A stretch of 13,941 bases of DNA from Methylothermaceae bacterium. GTDB taxonomy: Bacteria; Pseudomonadota; Gammaproteobacteria; Methylococcales; Methylothermaceae. The position numbers were made by a program, and so were the translations under genes. Position 1 is the stretch's first letter; every line of letters starts with the position of its first letter. The notes beneath the pieces are model-generated. The model worked only from the letters and a program-made list of their open reading frames with translations. It was not told where the DNA came from and made no database searches. The stretch is from assembly GCA_027024125.1 (NCBI GenBank), contig JALVSV010000285.1:1-13941 (forward strand). The letters are read 5' to 3'. This document shows positions 7,025-13,804 of the stretch, in pieces.

Positions 7025-8071
7025 TTACAAGGATTGCAGGGGGATTTGTTCCAAGGCTGTCTTGCGATATTTCTCCCGCTCTTCCTTCGGCATGGGTATC
7101 AGGCCCTTGTCGGTCAGATATCCTTCATCTCCCCAAGCCTTTTCGCTGGTATATTCGTCGAGGAATTGGGGGATTCCTGGAATCAGTCCGACGTGGGCCT
7201 TTTTGACGTAGATGAACAGGGGACGGGAAACCGGGTAAGTGCCTTCGGCGATGTTTTCGAATGTGGGTTCGACGCCATCTATTTTGGCACCATTGATCTT
7301 GTCGATGTTCTGGTCGAGGAAACTGAAGCCAAAGATCCCCAGTGCATTGGGGTCGGCACCCAGTTTCTGTACGATCAGGTTGTCGTTTTCCCCCGCCTCC
7401 ACATAGGCGCCGTCCTCACGAATGGCGTGGCAGATGCTTTTGTAGCGGTGCTTGTCTTCTTTCTTCAGTTCCTTGATCCAGTCGAAGGTCTTGCAGCCAC
7501 CTTCCATGGCCAGTTCCACGAATGCGTCTCGGGTGCCGGAAGTGGGGGGCGGGCCATAGGCTTTGATGGCGACTGCAGGCAGGGAAGGATCGATGTCGTT
7601 CCACTGGTGATAGGGGTTGGAAATCAACTTCCCGGGATTCTTCGGGTCCGGGACCTCCTTGGCCAGGGCGAGAAAGATGTGCCTGCGGCTCAGATTCCAC
7701 GCGTGAGGGGCCTTGCGTGAATAACCCAACACGATGCCATCGTAGCCGATCTTGATTTCCACGATTTCCTTGACACCGTTTTTCTGGCAGCGTTCGAATT
7801 CGGATCGCTTGATACGGCGGGATGCATCGGAGATATCAGGATGCTGGACCCCGATGCCAGCACAGAATAGCTTCATCCCACCACCGGTACCGGTCGACTC
7901 CACTTTGGGGGTTGGAAAATCCGTGGATTTGCCGAAGCGTTCCGCCACGGTGGTGGTGAATGGATAGACAGTGGAAGAGCCGACCACATAGATGTAGTTC
8001 CTGGTGGCGGCCTGGAGATTGAACGACATGGCTGCCAACAGCGCAGCAAAGGACAAGGCATTGAATTTCAC
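7025..8071 (-). CDS. pstS: Phosphate-binding periplasmic protein PstS
   Basis: This 348-residue protein captures phosphate in the periplasm and delivers it to PstCA. A Sec signal peptide spans residues 1-21 (MKFNALSFAALLAAMSFNLQ, then Ala21), probably cut after LQA. Phosphate-site motifs are visible: GSSTVYPF at 31-38, STGTGGG at 59-65, SDASR at 81-85 and SGTRDAF at 178-184, the last typical of the PstS family. No lipobox is present, so the protein should be soluble. The start is GTG at 8071 with GGAGGGG 7 bases upstream; no better in-frame ATG exists. It leads pstSCAB and lies 102 bases after the PsiE-like gene, in which gap a Pho-box-like element and a -10 sequence are found. Confidence 0.95.
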   Translation of the reverse strand: MKFNALSFAALLAAMSFNLQAATRNYIYVVGSSTVYPFTTTVAERFGKSTDFPTPKVESTGTGGGMKLFCAGIGVQHPDISDASRRIKRSEFERCQKNGVKEIVEIKIGYDGIVLGYSRKAPHAWNLSRRHIFLALAKEVPDPKNPGKLISNPYHQWNDIDPSLPAVAIKAYGPPPTSGTRDAFVELAMEGGCKTFDWIKELKKEDKHRYKSICHAIREDGAYVEAGENDNLIVQKLGADPNALGIFGFSFLDQNIDKINGAKIDGVEPTFENIAEGTYPVSRPLFIYVKKAHVGLIPGIPQFLDEYTSEKAWGDEGYLTDKGLIPMPKEEREKYRKTALEQIPLQSL

Positions 8072-8123
8072 TGGAATTCCCCTCCAGGTGGTTGACAGGT
8101 TAAGGGCGTGCTTGACGATTGGA

Positions 8124-8157
8124 AATATATCAGCCGATTGTTACACCTGTGTGAAAA
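8124..8157 (-). promoter_or_regulatory. Candidate PhoB-type promoter of pstSCAB
   Basis: Read on the - strand, TTTTCAC-ACAG-GTGTAAC (8157-8140) has the 7+4+7 layout of a Pho box (consensus CTGTCAT twice). Each half matches the consensus at only about four of seven positions. Exactly 10 bases further on is TATATT (8129-8124), a good -10 element, which is the spacing known for PhoB-activated promoters, where the Pho box replaces the -35. Transcription would begin about 45 bases before the pstS GTG. The repeats are degenerate, so position and context carry more weight than sequence. Confidence 0.35.
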
Positions 8158-8173
8158 AACGGCGAAGGTCTAT

Positions 8174-8632
8174 TCAAGCCTCTTTGTTGCCTTGGATGGT
8201 CCGGTCGATCATCCGCTCGCGTTGGAAGACCAGTACGGCCGAGGTTCTCAAAGCTCCGAGCACCAGTAACAAGGCGCTGAGGGACAGGATCAGTTCCACG
8301 GTCAATTGTTGCTTGAACAGACCGATCATGACATCACGGAGTACTGAGACGATGGCCGCATCGACGATGAATGTCAGGCGCAATCGTTGCAAGTGGAAGT
8401 ATTCCGCCAGCGACCTGGACAACTCGATCACGACAAACAGAGATAACACGTCGGTGATGATGTCGAAATAGCTGCCGCTGATGTCCTGGCTGTGGAGCAG
8501 GGGCCACAGATCAAAGATCAGCTTTCCCGTTCCCAAAAGGATCGCCAGGGACAGAATGGCCAGCATGAGCGCGAAAATGACGTCGGTGAAGCGGAAAAAG
8601 AATTTCAATGCCGATTGGCTGGTAAGGTTCAT
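8174..8632 (-). CDS. PsiE-family phosphate-starvation-inducible membrane protein
   Basis: This 152-residue protein has about four hydrophobic helices (around residues 16-42, 55-75, 85-105 and 110-135) joined by short basic loops (LQRLRL, RERMID). The helix pattern, with FDIITDVLSLFVVIELSRSL and FIVDAAIVSVLRDVMIG, matches the PsiE family of inner-membrane proteins, first named in Escherichia coli for induction under phosphate starvation. The biochemical role is unknown. ATG 8632 overlaps the pepN stop by 4 bases (ATGA), so translation is probably coupled to pepN. Immediately downstream are the Pho-box-like site and pstS. The location beside pstSCAB supports the family name; whether it is itself controlled by PhoB from a promoter inside pepN cannot be seen. 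Confidence 0.8.
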   Translation of the reverse strand: MNLTSQSALKFFFRFTDVIFALMLAILSLAILLGTGKLIFDLWPLLHSQDISGSYFDIITDVLSLFVVIELSRSLAEYFHLQRLRLTFIVDAAIVSVLRDVMIGLFKQQLTVELILSLSALLLVLGALRTSAVLVFQRERMIDRTIQGNKEA

Positions 8633-11265
8633 GGTTGTAGGGCTTTGTCGACGATTTCGAACAGGTCCCTGGAGAGTTCCGGCGCTTGCCGGATTCGCTG
8701 CAGTTGCTGGCGCATCAGTGCTTGACGCCGGCTGTCGTAGCGCCGCCAGTTGGTCAAAGGTTGAGCCAGGCGGGCGGCGATTTGCGGGTTGATGTGATCC
8801 AGTTGCAACAGATGATCTGCGAGCAGACGATAGCCGCTTCCATCCCTGTTATGGAAGTGTACCGGATTCTGGCGGCTGAAGGCGCCCAGAACCGAACGTA
8901 CCCGGTTGGGATTGGTCAGCTCGAAATCGGGATGGGAAAGCAGTTGGGAGATTCTGGCCAAAGCGCCTGGGGAAGGATCGGTGGCCTGGATGGCGAACCA
9001 TTTGTCGAGAACCAGAGGTTCTTTCCGCCATTGTTGGTAGAAATGCTCCAGACACTGCGATCTGGCGGGATAACCGTGGTGGACAATTGCTCTCAGGGCC
9101 GCTAGCTGGTCGGTCATGTTGATCGCCTGATTGAACTGGTTCAGGGCGAGCTGTTGGATATCCTCCTGGCCAAGGGCAGCCAGGTAATCCAGGCAGACAT
9201 TCTTGAGCCGCCTGTGGCCAATGGCCTGGGCGCTGGTATCATCGGCCTCATCGGGATGGTGATGGAGCCGATAACAGCTCAGGAACCGGGGTTGTAATTC
9301 AGCGGCCAGGGTTTTTCGGGTACCTTCCCGGACTTTGTGAATGCCATCCACATCGATGACCTCCATGGTTTCAGCCAATGCATCTTCTTCTGGCAGGGTC
9401 AGCAATAGGGCAGTGTAGGAAAGGTCGGTCAAAGGTTGTGCCAGCAATGTTCGAAAACCCTCGATCAGACGTGGGTCTGGATCAGGATCTCTATCTGTCA
9501 ATTGTCGTAGCAAGATCCTGGTTGCCAGGACCTGACCTGCATCCCAGCGATTGAAGGGGTCGGTGTCGTGTCGCCACAGAAAGAGCCATTCCTCGTCCGG
9601 GCGGTGGATCTCGAGCTTGACCGGCGCCGAAAACCCCCTCAATGCTGAAAGAACGGGCTTATGGGAAATTTCCACGAAACGAAATTCGTGGGTTTCCCCG
9701 GTCAATTTCAACACCCGTTCGCAGCCACGAGGCTCTGTCTCTCCTTCCAGTTTCAAGGGGATCTGCCGGCCGTCTCTGTCGAGAAGGGCGATGGTCAATG
9801 GGATCAGCAGGGGGGCTTTCCGAGGTTGCCCCGGCGTGGGTGGTGTGAACTGATGGCAGGTGAGGATGAATAGTTCTGATTGGGAGTCGTATCGGGTCGT
9901 GATCTTCACCCTGGGGGTACCTGATTGGGTATACCATCGCATGAATTGCGACAGATTCACGCCGTTGGCGTCTTCCATGGCCTTGATGAAGTCCTCACAG
10001 GTGACTGCCTGGCCATCGTGACGGTCGAAATAAAGGTCCATGCCAAGGCGAAAGCCTTCCCTTCCCAGCAGGGTGTGAAGCATCCTGACCACTTCAGCGC
10101 CTTTCTCATACACCGTCATGGTGTAGAAATTATTGATCTCGATGTAACTGTCCGGGCGTACCGGATGGGACAGAGGACCTTCGTCTTCAGGGAACTGGCG
10201 GCTGCGAAGCAGCTTGACGTCCTCGATCCGGCGAACGCCCGGTGATCCCTCGTCGGCTGAAAACTGTTGTTCCCGGAAGACTGTCAGTCCTTCCTTGAGG
10301 CTGAGTTGAAACCAGTCCCTCAAGGTGATCCGATTTCCGGTCCAGTTATGGAAGTATTCATGGCCGATGACCGCAAGTACATGCTCAAAGTCGTCATCGG
10401 TGGCTGTTTCCGGTTTGGCCAGGACAAACTGGGTATTGAAGATATTGAGACCCTTGTTTTCCATGGCCCCCATGTTGAAATGGCCCACGGCCACGATCAT
10501 GTAACGGTCGAGATCGTATTCCCGGCCGTAAGCTCTTTCGTCCCAGAGCATCGCCTTTTTGAGACTTTTCAGGGCATACTCGCATTTGTCGAGATCGTGT
10601 GCCTCCACATAGACTTCAAGCAGGACTTCTCTGTTGGAAGAGGTGACGAATGTGTCTGTCCTTTTTTCCAGGTTCCCTGCCACCAGAGCGAACAGATAAC
10701 ACGGTTTGGGGAAAGGATCCTCCCAAACGGCGTAGTGGCGGTTATTTTCAAGGTTTCCCCGTTCCATCAGGTTGCCGTTGGAAAGCAGCACGGGGTACCG
10801 CCGTTGATCGGCATTGAGTCTGACCCGGAAACGGGCCATGACGTCGGGCCGATCGGGGAAGAAAGTAATACGACGAAACCCTTCGGCCTCACATTGGGTG
10901 CAGAGCATGTCTTTGGAAACATACAACCCTTCAAGCCGGGTATTGTCCCGGGGACAGATGGCCACCTCCAGCTCCAGGACGAAGGCCTCCGGAACGTCGA
11001 AGATCGTCAGTTTGTCGTCATCGAGCTGAAAGCGGTCCCCGGTCAGCGGTGTTCCGTCGAGGTGGAGTGCCTTGAGCTCCAGATTTTCTCCATCGAGAAC
11101 CAAATCGGCGTTTTCCTTGGCGGTGGAATTGCGTCGCATTTCGAGACGGGACCGCACCAAGGTGGAGACAGGATCAAGGTCGATGACCATTTCAATCTGA
11201 TCGACCAAAAAAGGGGGCGGAGAATACTCTTTCAGAAGGATGGGCTTGGGGGTGCCTTCGCGCAT
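8629..11265 (-). CDS. pepN: Aminopeptidase N (M1 family zinc peptidase)
   Basis: This 878-residue protein is close to the 870 of Escherichia coli PepN. PepN is a cytosolic metallopeptidase that removes N-terminal residues from peptides in the last steps of protein turnover. M1 hallmarks are intact: the exopeptidase motif GAMEN at 266-270, the zinc motif HEYFH at 302-306 and the third zinc ligand Glu325 (LKEGLTV) exactly 18 residues after His306. Tyr388-region NNFYTMTVYEKGAEVVRM resembles the stretch bearing the transition-state tyrosine. The N-terminal beta domain (about 1-190) and the helical C-terminal half are full length. ATG 11265 follows GGGAG at a rather long spacing of about 10 bases. 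A 111-base gap separates it from the DUF423 gene upstream, in which I see no convincing sigma-70 promoter. It is coupled to the PsiE-like gene by a 4-base overlap. Confidence 0.96.
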   Translation of the reverse strand: MREGTPKPILLKEYSPPPFLVDQIEMVIDLDPVSTLVRSRLEMRRNSTAKENADLVLDGENLELKALHLDGTPLTGDRFQLDDDKLTIFDVPEAFVLELEVAICPRDNTRLEGLYVSKDMLCTQCEAEGFRRITFFPDRPDVMARFRVRLNADQRRYPVLLSNGNLMERGNLENNRHYAVWEDPFPKPCYLFALVAGNLEKRTDTFVTSSNREVLLEVYVEAHDLDKCEYALKSLKKAMLWDERAYGREYDLDRYMIVAVGHFNMGAMENKGLNIFNTQFVLAKPETATDDDFEHVLAVIGHEYFHNWTGNRITLRDWFQLSLKEGLTVFREQQFSADEGSPGVRRIEDVKLLRSRQFPEDEGPLSHPVRPDSYIEINNFYTMTVYEKGAEVVRMLHTLLGREGFRLGMDLYFDRHDGQAVTCEDFIKAMEDANGVNLSQFMRWYTQSGTPRVKITTRYDSQSELFILTCHQFTPPTPGQPRKAPLLIPLTIALLDRDGRQIPLKLEGETEPRGCERVLKLTGETHEFRFVEISHKPVLSALRGFSAPVKLEIHRPDEEWLFLWRHDTDPFNRWDAGQVLATRILLRQLTDRDPDPDPRLIEGFRTLLAQPLTDLSYTALLLTLPEEDALAETMEVIDVDGIHKVREGTRKTLAAELQPRFLSCYRLHHHPDEADDTSAQAIGHRRLKNVCLDYLAALGQEDIQQLALNQFNQAINMTDQLAALRAIVHHGYPARSQCLEHFYQQWRKEPLVLDKWFAIQATDPSPGALARISQLLSHPDFELTNPNRVRSVLGAFSRQNPVHFHNRDGSGYRLLADHLLQLDHINPQIAARLAQPLTNWRRYDSRRQALMRQQLQRIRQAPELSRDLFEIVDKALQP

Positions 11266-11376
11266 GATTCATTTTCTCCCGGTATGGAAAGAATCTAACC
11301 TGAGCATAATGAAGCGGTCGAATTTCAAACAGGGTGATAAAAACACCATGTCTCCCTTGTCTCTACGATTAGCTCA

Positions 11377-11754
11377 TTATGCTGTGACATGTCTGCTTTG
11401 CCAGCTGTGCCACGCCAACAGGCCCCACGAAAGGATGAACGACACCCCCCCGAATGGTGTGATCATCCCCAGGATTGGGATGTTGGTCAGCACCAAAAGA
11501 TACAGGCTGCCACTGAACAGCAGGATACCAGCAAACATCAGTTTGCCGCTCCAGGCCAGCGCAGTGGACCTGGTGGATTGCATGGCGATGATTCCAAGGC
11601 CAAGCGCATGCCACATCTGGTAGGTAACGCCGGTGTGCCAGACCTCCAGCATGTGCTGACTCACCTGTTGTTTCAAAGCATGGGCGCCGAATGCGCCCAG
11701 AATGACCCCCAGACCGGCCAGCAGCGAAGCCAGAAGAAGCGCTTTATGATTCAT
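11377..11754 (-). CDS. DUF423 family small membrane protein
   Basis: This 125-residue integral membrane protein has about four hydrophobic helices. The N-terminal LLAGLGVILGAFGAHALK and the following VWHTGVTYQMWHALGLGI are the conserved blocks of the DUF423 family (YgdD in Escherichia coli, YwdK in Bacillus), whose function is unknown. The start is set at ATG 11754 because it opens directly on the family N-terminus. The frame stays open for 20 more codons upstream, but those overlap the end of nnrU and are not typical of the family. Only 4 bases separate it from the nnrU stop, and GGGA of that gene's end can serve as a ribosome binding site. It is the last gene of the moaB-nnrU-DUF423 set. 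Confidence 0.88.
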   Translation of the reverse strand: MNHKALLLASLLAGLGVILGAFGAHALKQQVSQHMLEVWHTGVTYQMWHALGLGIIAMQSTRSTALAWSGKLMFAGILLFSGSLYLLVLTNIPILGMITPFGGVSFILSWGLLAWHSWQSRHVTA

Positions 11755-11758
11755 GGTT

Positions 11759-12448
11759 TCATCCCAGGGGCGCCACACCAAACAGCTTGGCGTGGGCGTG
11801 CAATAAACCACCATAGAGTACCAATGCCAGGGCGATGCGCCACCAGCCCAGCTCCTGCCAGATGAGTGTCTGTTTTCCCTGTAGGATGGCCTGGAAGGGA
11901 ATGAGTGAGGTCACTTCCTGGTATCTTTGCCACTTTTCACCGTATTGCTTCAGCCTCTTGCGATCGAGGTCATAGCTTCCCTTGATCGCCAGCACCAGGA
12001 ACGTACCGAAGAAAATCACTGCGGCCAGGTCTCCATTGGCAAGCAGATGCAACAGTGCCCACAGGGCGATTCCCCATAGCATAGGATGTCGGGAGACGCG
12101 CAGTATGCCAGTGGGCTGGAAATCCCCTGCGATCATTTCTTCCTGGCCCAATCGGGCAGGATTGGGGGTGGTGATTCCGGCAATGACGAAGAGGAATGCG
12201 ACCGGCATCAATAACACCGCAAGATATTTGAACAGCACCGGCTGCCCCCACAAGGGAATGTAGGAAGAATAGGATGCCTGACGCCAGGCATAAACCAGCC
12301 AGATCAGTCCCAGCAGTGCCAGGGATGCAAACAGGGTGCGGTAGCCTTTTTCACTCAGTTTTTCGATCAACCGGTCACGTAAGGAAGTGGCTGCTACTCC
12401 GAAGTGCAGGCCAAGAAAAAACAGGGATGCAAGAACAAGTTGAAACAT
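11759..12448 (-). CDS. NnrU family membrane protein
   Basis: This 229-residue multi-pass membrane protein has about six helices (residues 1-20, 38-55, 70-92, 122-137, 138-152 and 205-220). The motif SRHPMLWG (119-126) and the later DRKRLKQYGEKWQRYQ are typical of the NnrU family, which is related in fold to isoprenylcysteine-type methyltransferase membrane proteins. NnrU was first linked to nitrite and nitric-oxide respiration, but homologues occur in organisms that do not denitrify, so the role here is open. ATG 12448 is preceded by GGAGG 7 bases upstream, the best ribosome binding site in this operon. It starts 17 bases after the moaB stop and ends 4 bases before the DUF423 gene. Confidence 0.88.
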   Translation of the reverse strand: MFQLVLASLFFLGLHFGVAATSLRDRLIEKLSEKGYRTLFASLALLGLIWLVYAWRQASYSSYIPLWGQPVLFKYLAVLLMPVAFLFVIAGITTPNPARLGQEEMIAGDFQPTGILRVSRHPMLWGIALWALLHLLANGDLAAVIFFGTFLVLAIKGSYDLDRKRLKQYGEKWQRYQEVTSLIPFQAILQGKQTLIWQELGWWRIALALVLYGGLLHAHAKLFGVAPLG

Positions 12449-12465
12449 GGAAGATCCTCCGGGCG

Positions 12466-12984
12466 TTATTCTTTTAGTCGGGGCATCAACTCTACCAGAT
12501 TACAGGGGCGGGTGCGGAAATCCAGTTGTGCCTGGATCAACTTGTCCCAGGCTGTGGCGCAGGCATTTCCGGATCCAGGCAGACAGAATAGATAGGTGGC
12601 ATTGGCGACACCGGCGATGGCTCGCGATTGAATGGTGGAAGTGCCGATGTCCTGGTAAGAGATCAGGCGAAACACCTCTCCAAAACCATCCAATGTCTTG
12701 TCAAGCAGGGGGGCTATGGCTTCCGGAGTACCATCATGTCCGGTGACGCCCGTGCCACCAGTGATGAGGATGGCCTGGATATGTGAGTCTGCGATCCAGC
12801 GGGACACCACGGCACGGATTTGATAGATATCATCCCGGACCATGGCTTTTTCAGCCAGTTGGTGGCCTGCTCCCTCGAGTCGTTCCACCAGTAGCTTGCC
12901 CGAGGTGTCGGTGGCTTCGGTTCGGCTGTCTGAGACAGTCAGGACAGAAATATTGAGAGGGACGAATTGGCGTGATGTTTTCAT
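12466..12984 (-). CDS. moaB: Molybdenum cofactor biosynthesis protein MoaB
   Basis: MoaB belongs to the MoaB/MogA fold that adenylylates molybdopterin before molybdenum insertion. The 172 residues match the usual length of about 170. Visible signatures are ISVLTVSDSR near the N-terminus, TDTSG at 25-29, the nucleotide/pterin loop TGGTGVTGHDGTPEA at 75-89, SRAIAG at 120-125 and LPGSGNA at 135-141, ending in RPCNLVELMPRLKE. Family alignment leaves little room for a later start, so ATG 12984 is firm. The start codon has no Shine-Dalgarno sequence and lies only 6 bases from a perfect -10 box, so the mRNA is probably leaderless. nnrU follows after 17 bases. In many bacteria MogA rather than MoaB does the work; no mogA is visible here. 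Confidence 0.95.
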   Translation of the reverse strand: MKTSRQFVPLNISVLTVSDSRTEATDTSGKLLVERLEGAGHQLAEKAMVRDDIYQIRAVVSRWIADSHIQAILITGGTGVTGHDGTPEAIAPLLDKTLDGFGEVFRLISYQDIGTSTIQSRAIAGVANATYLFCLPGSGNACATAWDKLIQAQLDFRTRPCNLVELMPRLKE

Positions 12985-12995
12985 AGCGGTATTAT
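12967..12995 (+). promoter_or_regulatory. Divergent promoter for the 82-residue ORF
   Basis: On the + strand TTGGCG (12967-12972, four of six to TTGACA), 17 bases and TATTAT (12990-12995, five of six to TATAAT) suggest a promoter reading toward 13030. Its -10 overlaps the -10 of the moaB promoter almost completely, because the AT-rich element is near-symmetric. The -35 lies inside the moaB coding region. The predicted leader is about 28 bases. Confidence 0.4.
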
Positions 12996-13018
12996 AAAAG
13001 CCGGTTTTTTACTGTAAA
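12991..13018 (-). promoter_or_regulatory. Sigma-70 promoter for moaB, leaderless position
   Basis: On the - strand TTTACA (13018-13013, five of six to TTGACA), a 16-base spacer and a perfect TATAAT (12996-12991) form a strong promoter. The moaB ATG begins at 12984, only 6 bases after the -10, so initiation should fall at or next to the A of the start codon. The spacer holds a near-palindrome centred on CCGG with A and T arms (12996-13009, one mismatch) that could bind a regulator. Confidence 0.7.
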
Positions 13019-13029
13019 TTGATATCACC

Positions 13030-13278
13030 ATGGCACGAACATTCCAAATTGCGGTCAGTGAGCACCCGGAAATCCTGGTGAACAGGGCCCGGAAGATGGC
13101 GCTCGAAAATGCTGTCCATTTCATTGCCGATGAAGTGGAGGGGCATTTTTCCGGCAAGGGGCTGGAAGGAACCTATCGATTCAATAACGATCTCCTCGTC
13201 ATTACCGTTGCCAAGAAACCACCCTTCGTCACTTGGAGCATGGTGGAGAAAATTTTGCACCGTTTCTTCATTGCCTGA
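13030..13278 (+). CDS. Small conserved-looking hypothetical protein
   Basis: This is an 82-residue soluble protein with no signal peptide or membrane helix. The order is: beta strand (TFQIAV), a helix (HPEILVNRARKMALENAV), the motif GHFSGKGLEGTYRF at about 38-51, a strand (DLLVITVAKKP) and a final helix ending in HRFF. The FSGKG-(I/L)-EG-(S/T)-YR and KKPxxxxW pattern looks like a family of small proteobacterial hypothetical proteins. The strand-helix-strand outline recalls polyhydroxyalkanoate granule-region proteins, but I would not claim that function. The start at ATG 13030 has no Shine-Dalgarno sequence (GATATCACC upstream). It is divergent from moaB, 45 bases away, and is followed by rsfS after 112 bases. 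It is probably a real gene, because its codon use is coherent and it fills the only open frame in the interval. Confidence 0.7.
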   Translation: MARTFQIAVSEHPEILVNRARKMALENAVHFIADEVEGHFSGKGLEGTYRFNNDLLVITVAKKPPFVTWSMVEKILHRFFIA

Positions 13279-13390
13279 ACCATTGTGTTTGATTTGCAAA
13301 TTGGCCGCTATCTCTATTTCAGGCGGAAACGATTTTTCTTTTCCCTGAGTCCAAGACAGAACCTTGATTATGGTTGAAAGTTGAAAAAAT

Positions 13391-13732
13391 ATGACAGATG
13401 AATTGCTCACTTGGGTGCTCGAGGCACTGGATGATATGAAGGCCAGGGATGTGACGGTGCTCGACGTGCGGGGAAAGACCAGCGTGACCGATTATATGGT
13501 GGTGGCTTCCGGTACCTCCGACCGGCATGTCCATGCATTGGCGAGTCAGGTGGTTGAAAAAGTGGCCGAACACAGGATCAAGCCCTTGGGGGTCGAAGGG
13601 GAGCATTCACGGGATTGGGTGCTGGTGGACCTGGGGGATGTGATCGTGCATCTGATGCTGCCCGATACCCGAGAGTTCTATCAGCTGGAGAAGCTCTGGC
13701 AGATGGATGCAGAAAATACCGCCACAGTTTGA
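13391..13732 (+). CDS. rsfS: Ribosome silencing factor RsfS
   Basis: RsfS binds ribosomal protein L14 on the 50S subunit and blocks joining of the subunits when nutrients are short. The 113 residues match the usual length of 105-120. The typical blocks are present: an N-terminal helix (LLTWVLEALDDMKARDV), KTSVTDYMVVASGTSDRHVHAL, GVEGEHSRDWVLVDLGDVIVHL and REFYQLEKLW. ATG 13391 is the natural family start but has only weak purines upstream (GTTGAAAAAAT), with no clear Shine-Dalgarno. In many bacteria rsfS lies between nadD and rlmH. Here it follows the small hypothetical gene and converges on thiE, so the usual neighbours are missing. The 112-base leader region holds no convincing promoter. 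Confidence 0.97.
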   Translation: MTDELLTWVLEALDDMKARDVTVLDVRGKTSVTDYMVVASGTSDRHVHALASQVVEKVAEHRIKPLGVEGEHSRDWVLVDLGDVIVHLMLPDTREFYQLEKLWQMDAENTATV

Positions 13733-13804
13733 GACCGGGGTGAACCACCTTGTCCCGACACGTTTTGCCCGCAGGCATTGGGGTCGCAGGAAAACCAGAT
13801 CGAC

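Noticed and set aside
6767..7720. 317-codon open frame on the + strand across pstS and the pstC start
   Set aside because: It overlaps two firmly identified genes on the other strand and has no family features.
10267..11298. Long 343-codon open frame on the + strand opposite pepN
   Set aside because: It is wholly antisense to a well-supported peptidase gene and its product has no recognisable domain; it is a by-product of codon bias.
11333..11347. GGTG/CACC stem with an AT loop between the DUF423 gene and pepN
   Set aside because: The stem is only 4 bp with no T tract; too weak for a terminator.
13292..13301. Perfect 10-bp palindrome ATTTGCAAAT upstream of rsfS
   Set aside because: A 10-bp palindrome in a gap of this size is expected by chance fairly often, and there is no linked promoter.
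13309..13345. Possible terminator hairpin (CCGC...GCGG followed by T-rich DNA) after the 82-residue ORF
   Set aside because: The stem is 4 bp with a long loop, and six non-T bases separate it from the T run.
13733..13804. Possible bidirectional terminator between rsfS and thiE
   Set aside because: Only 4-bp stems (GGTG/CACC, TGCC/GGCA) are present and no T runs follow on either strand.
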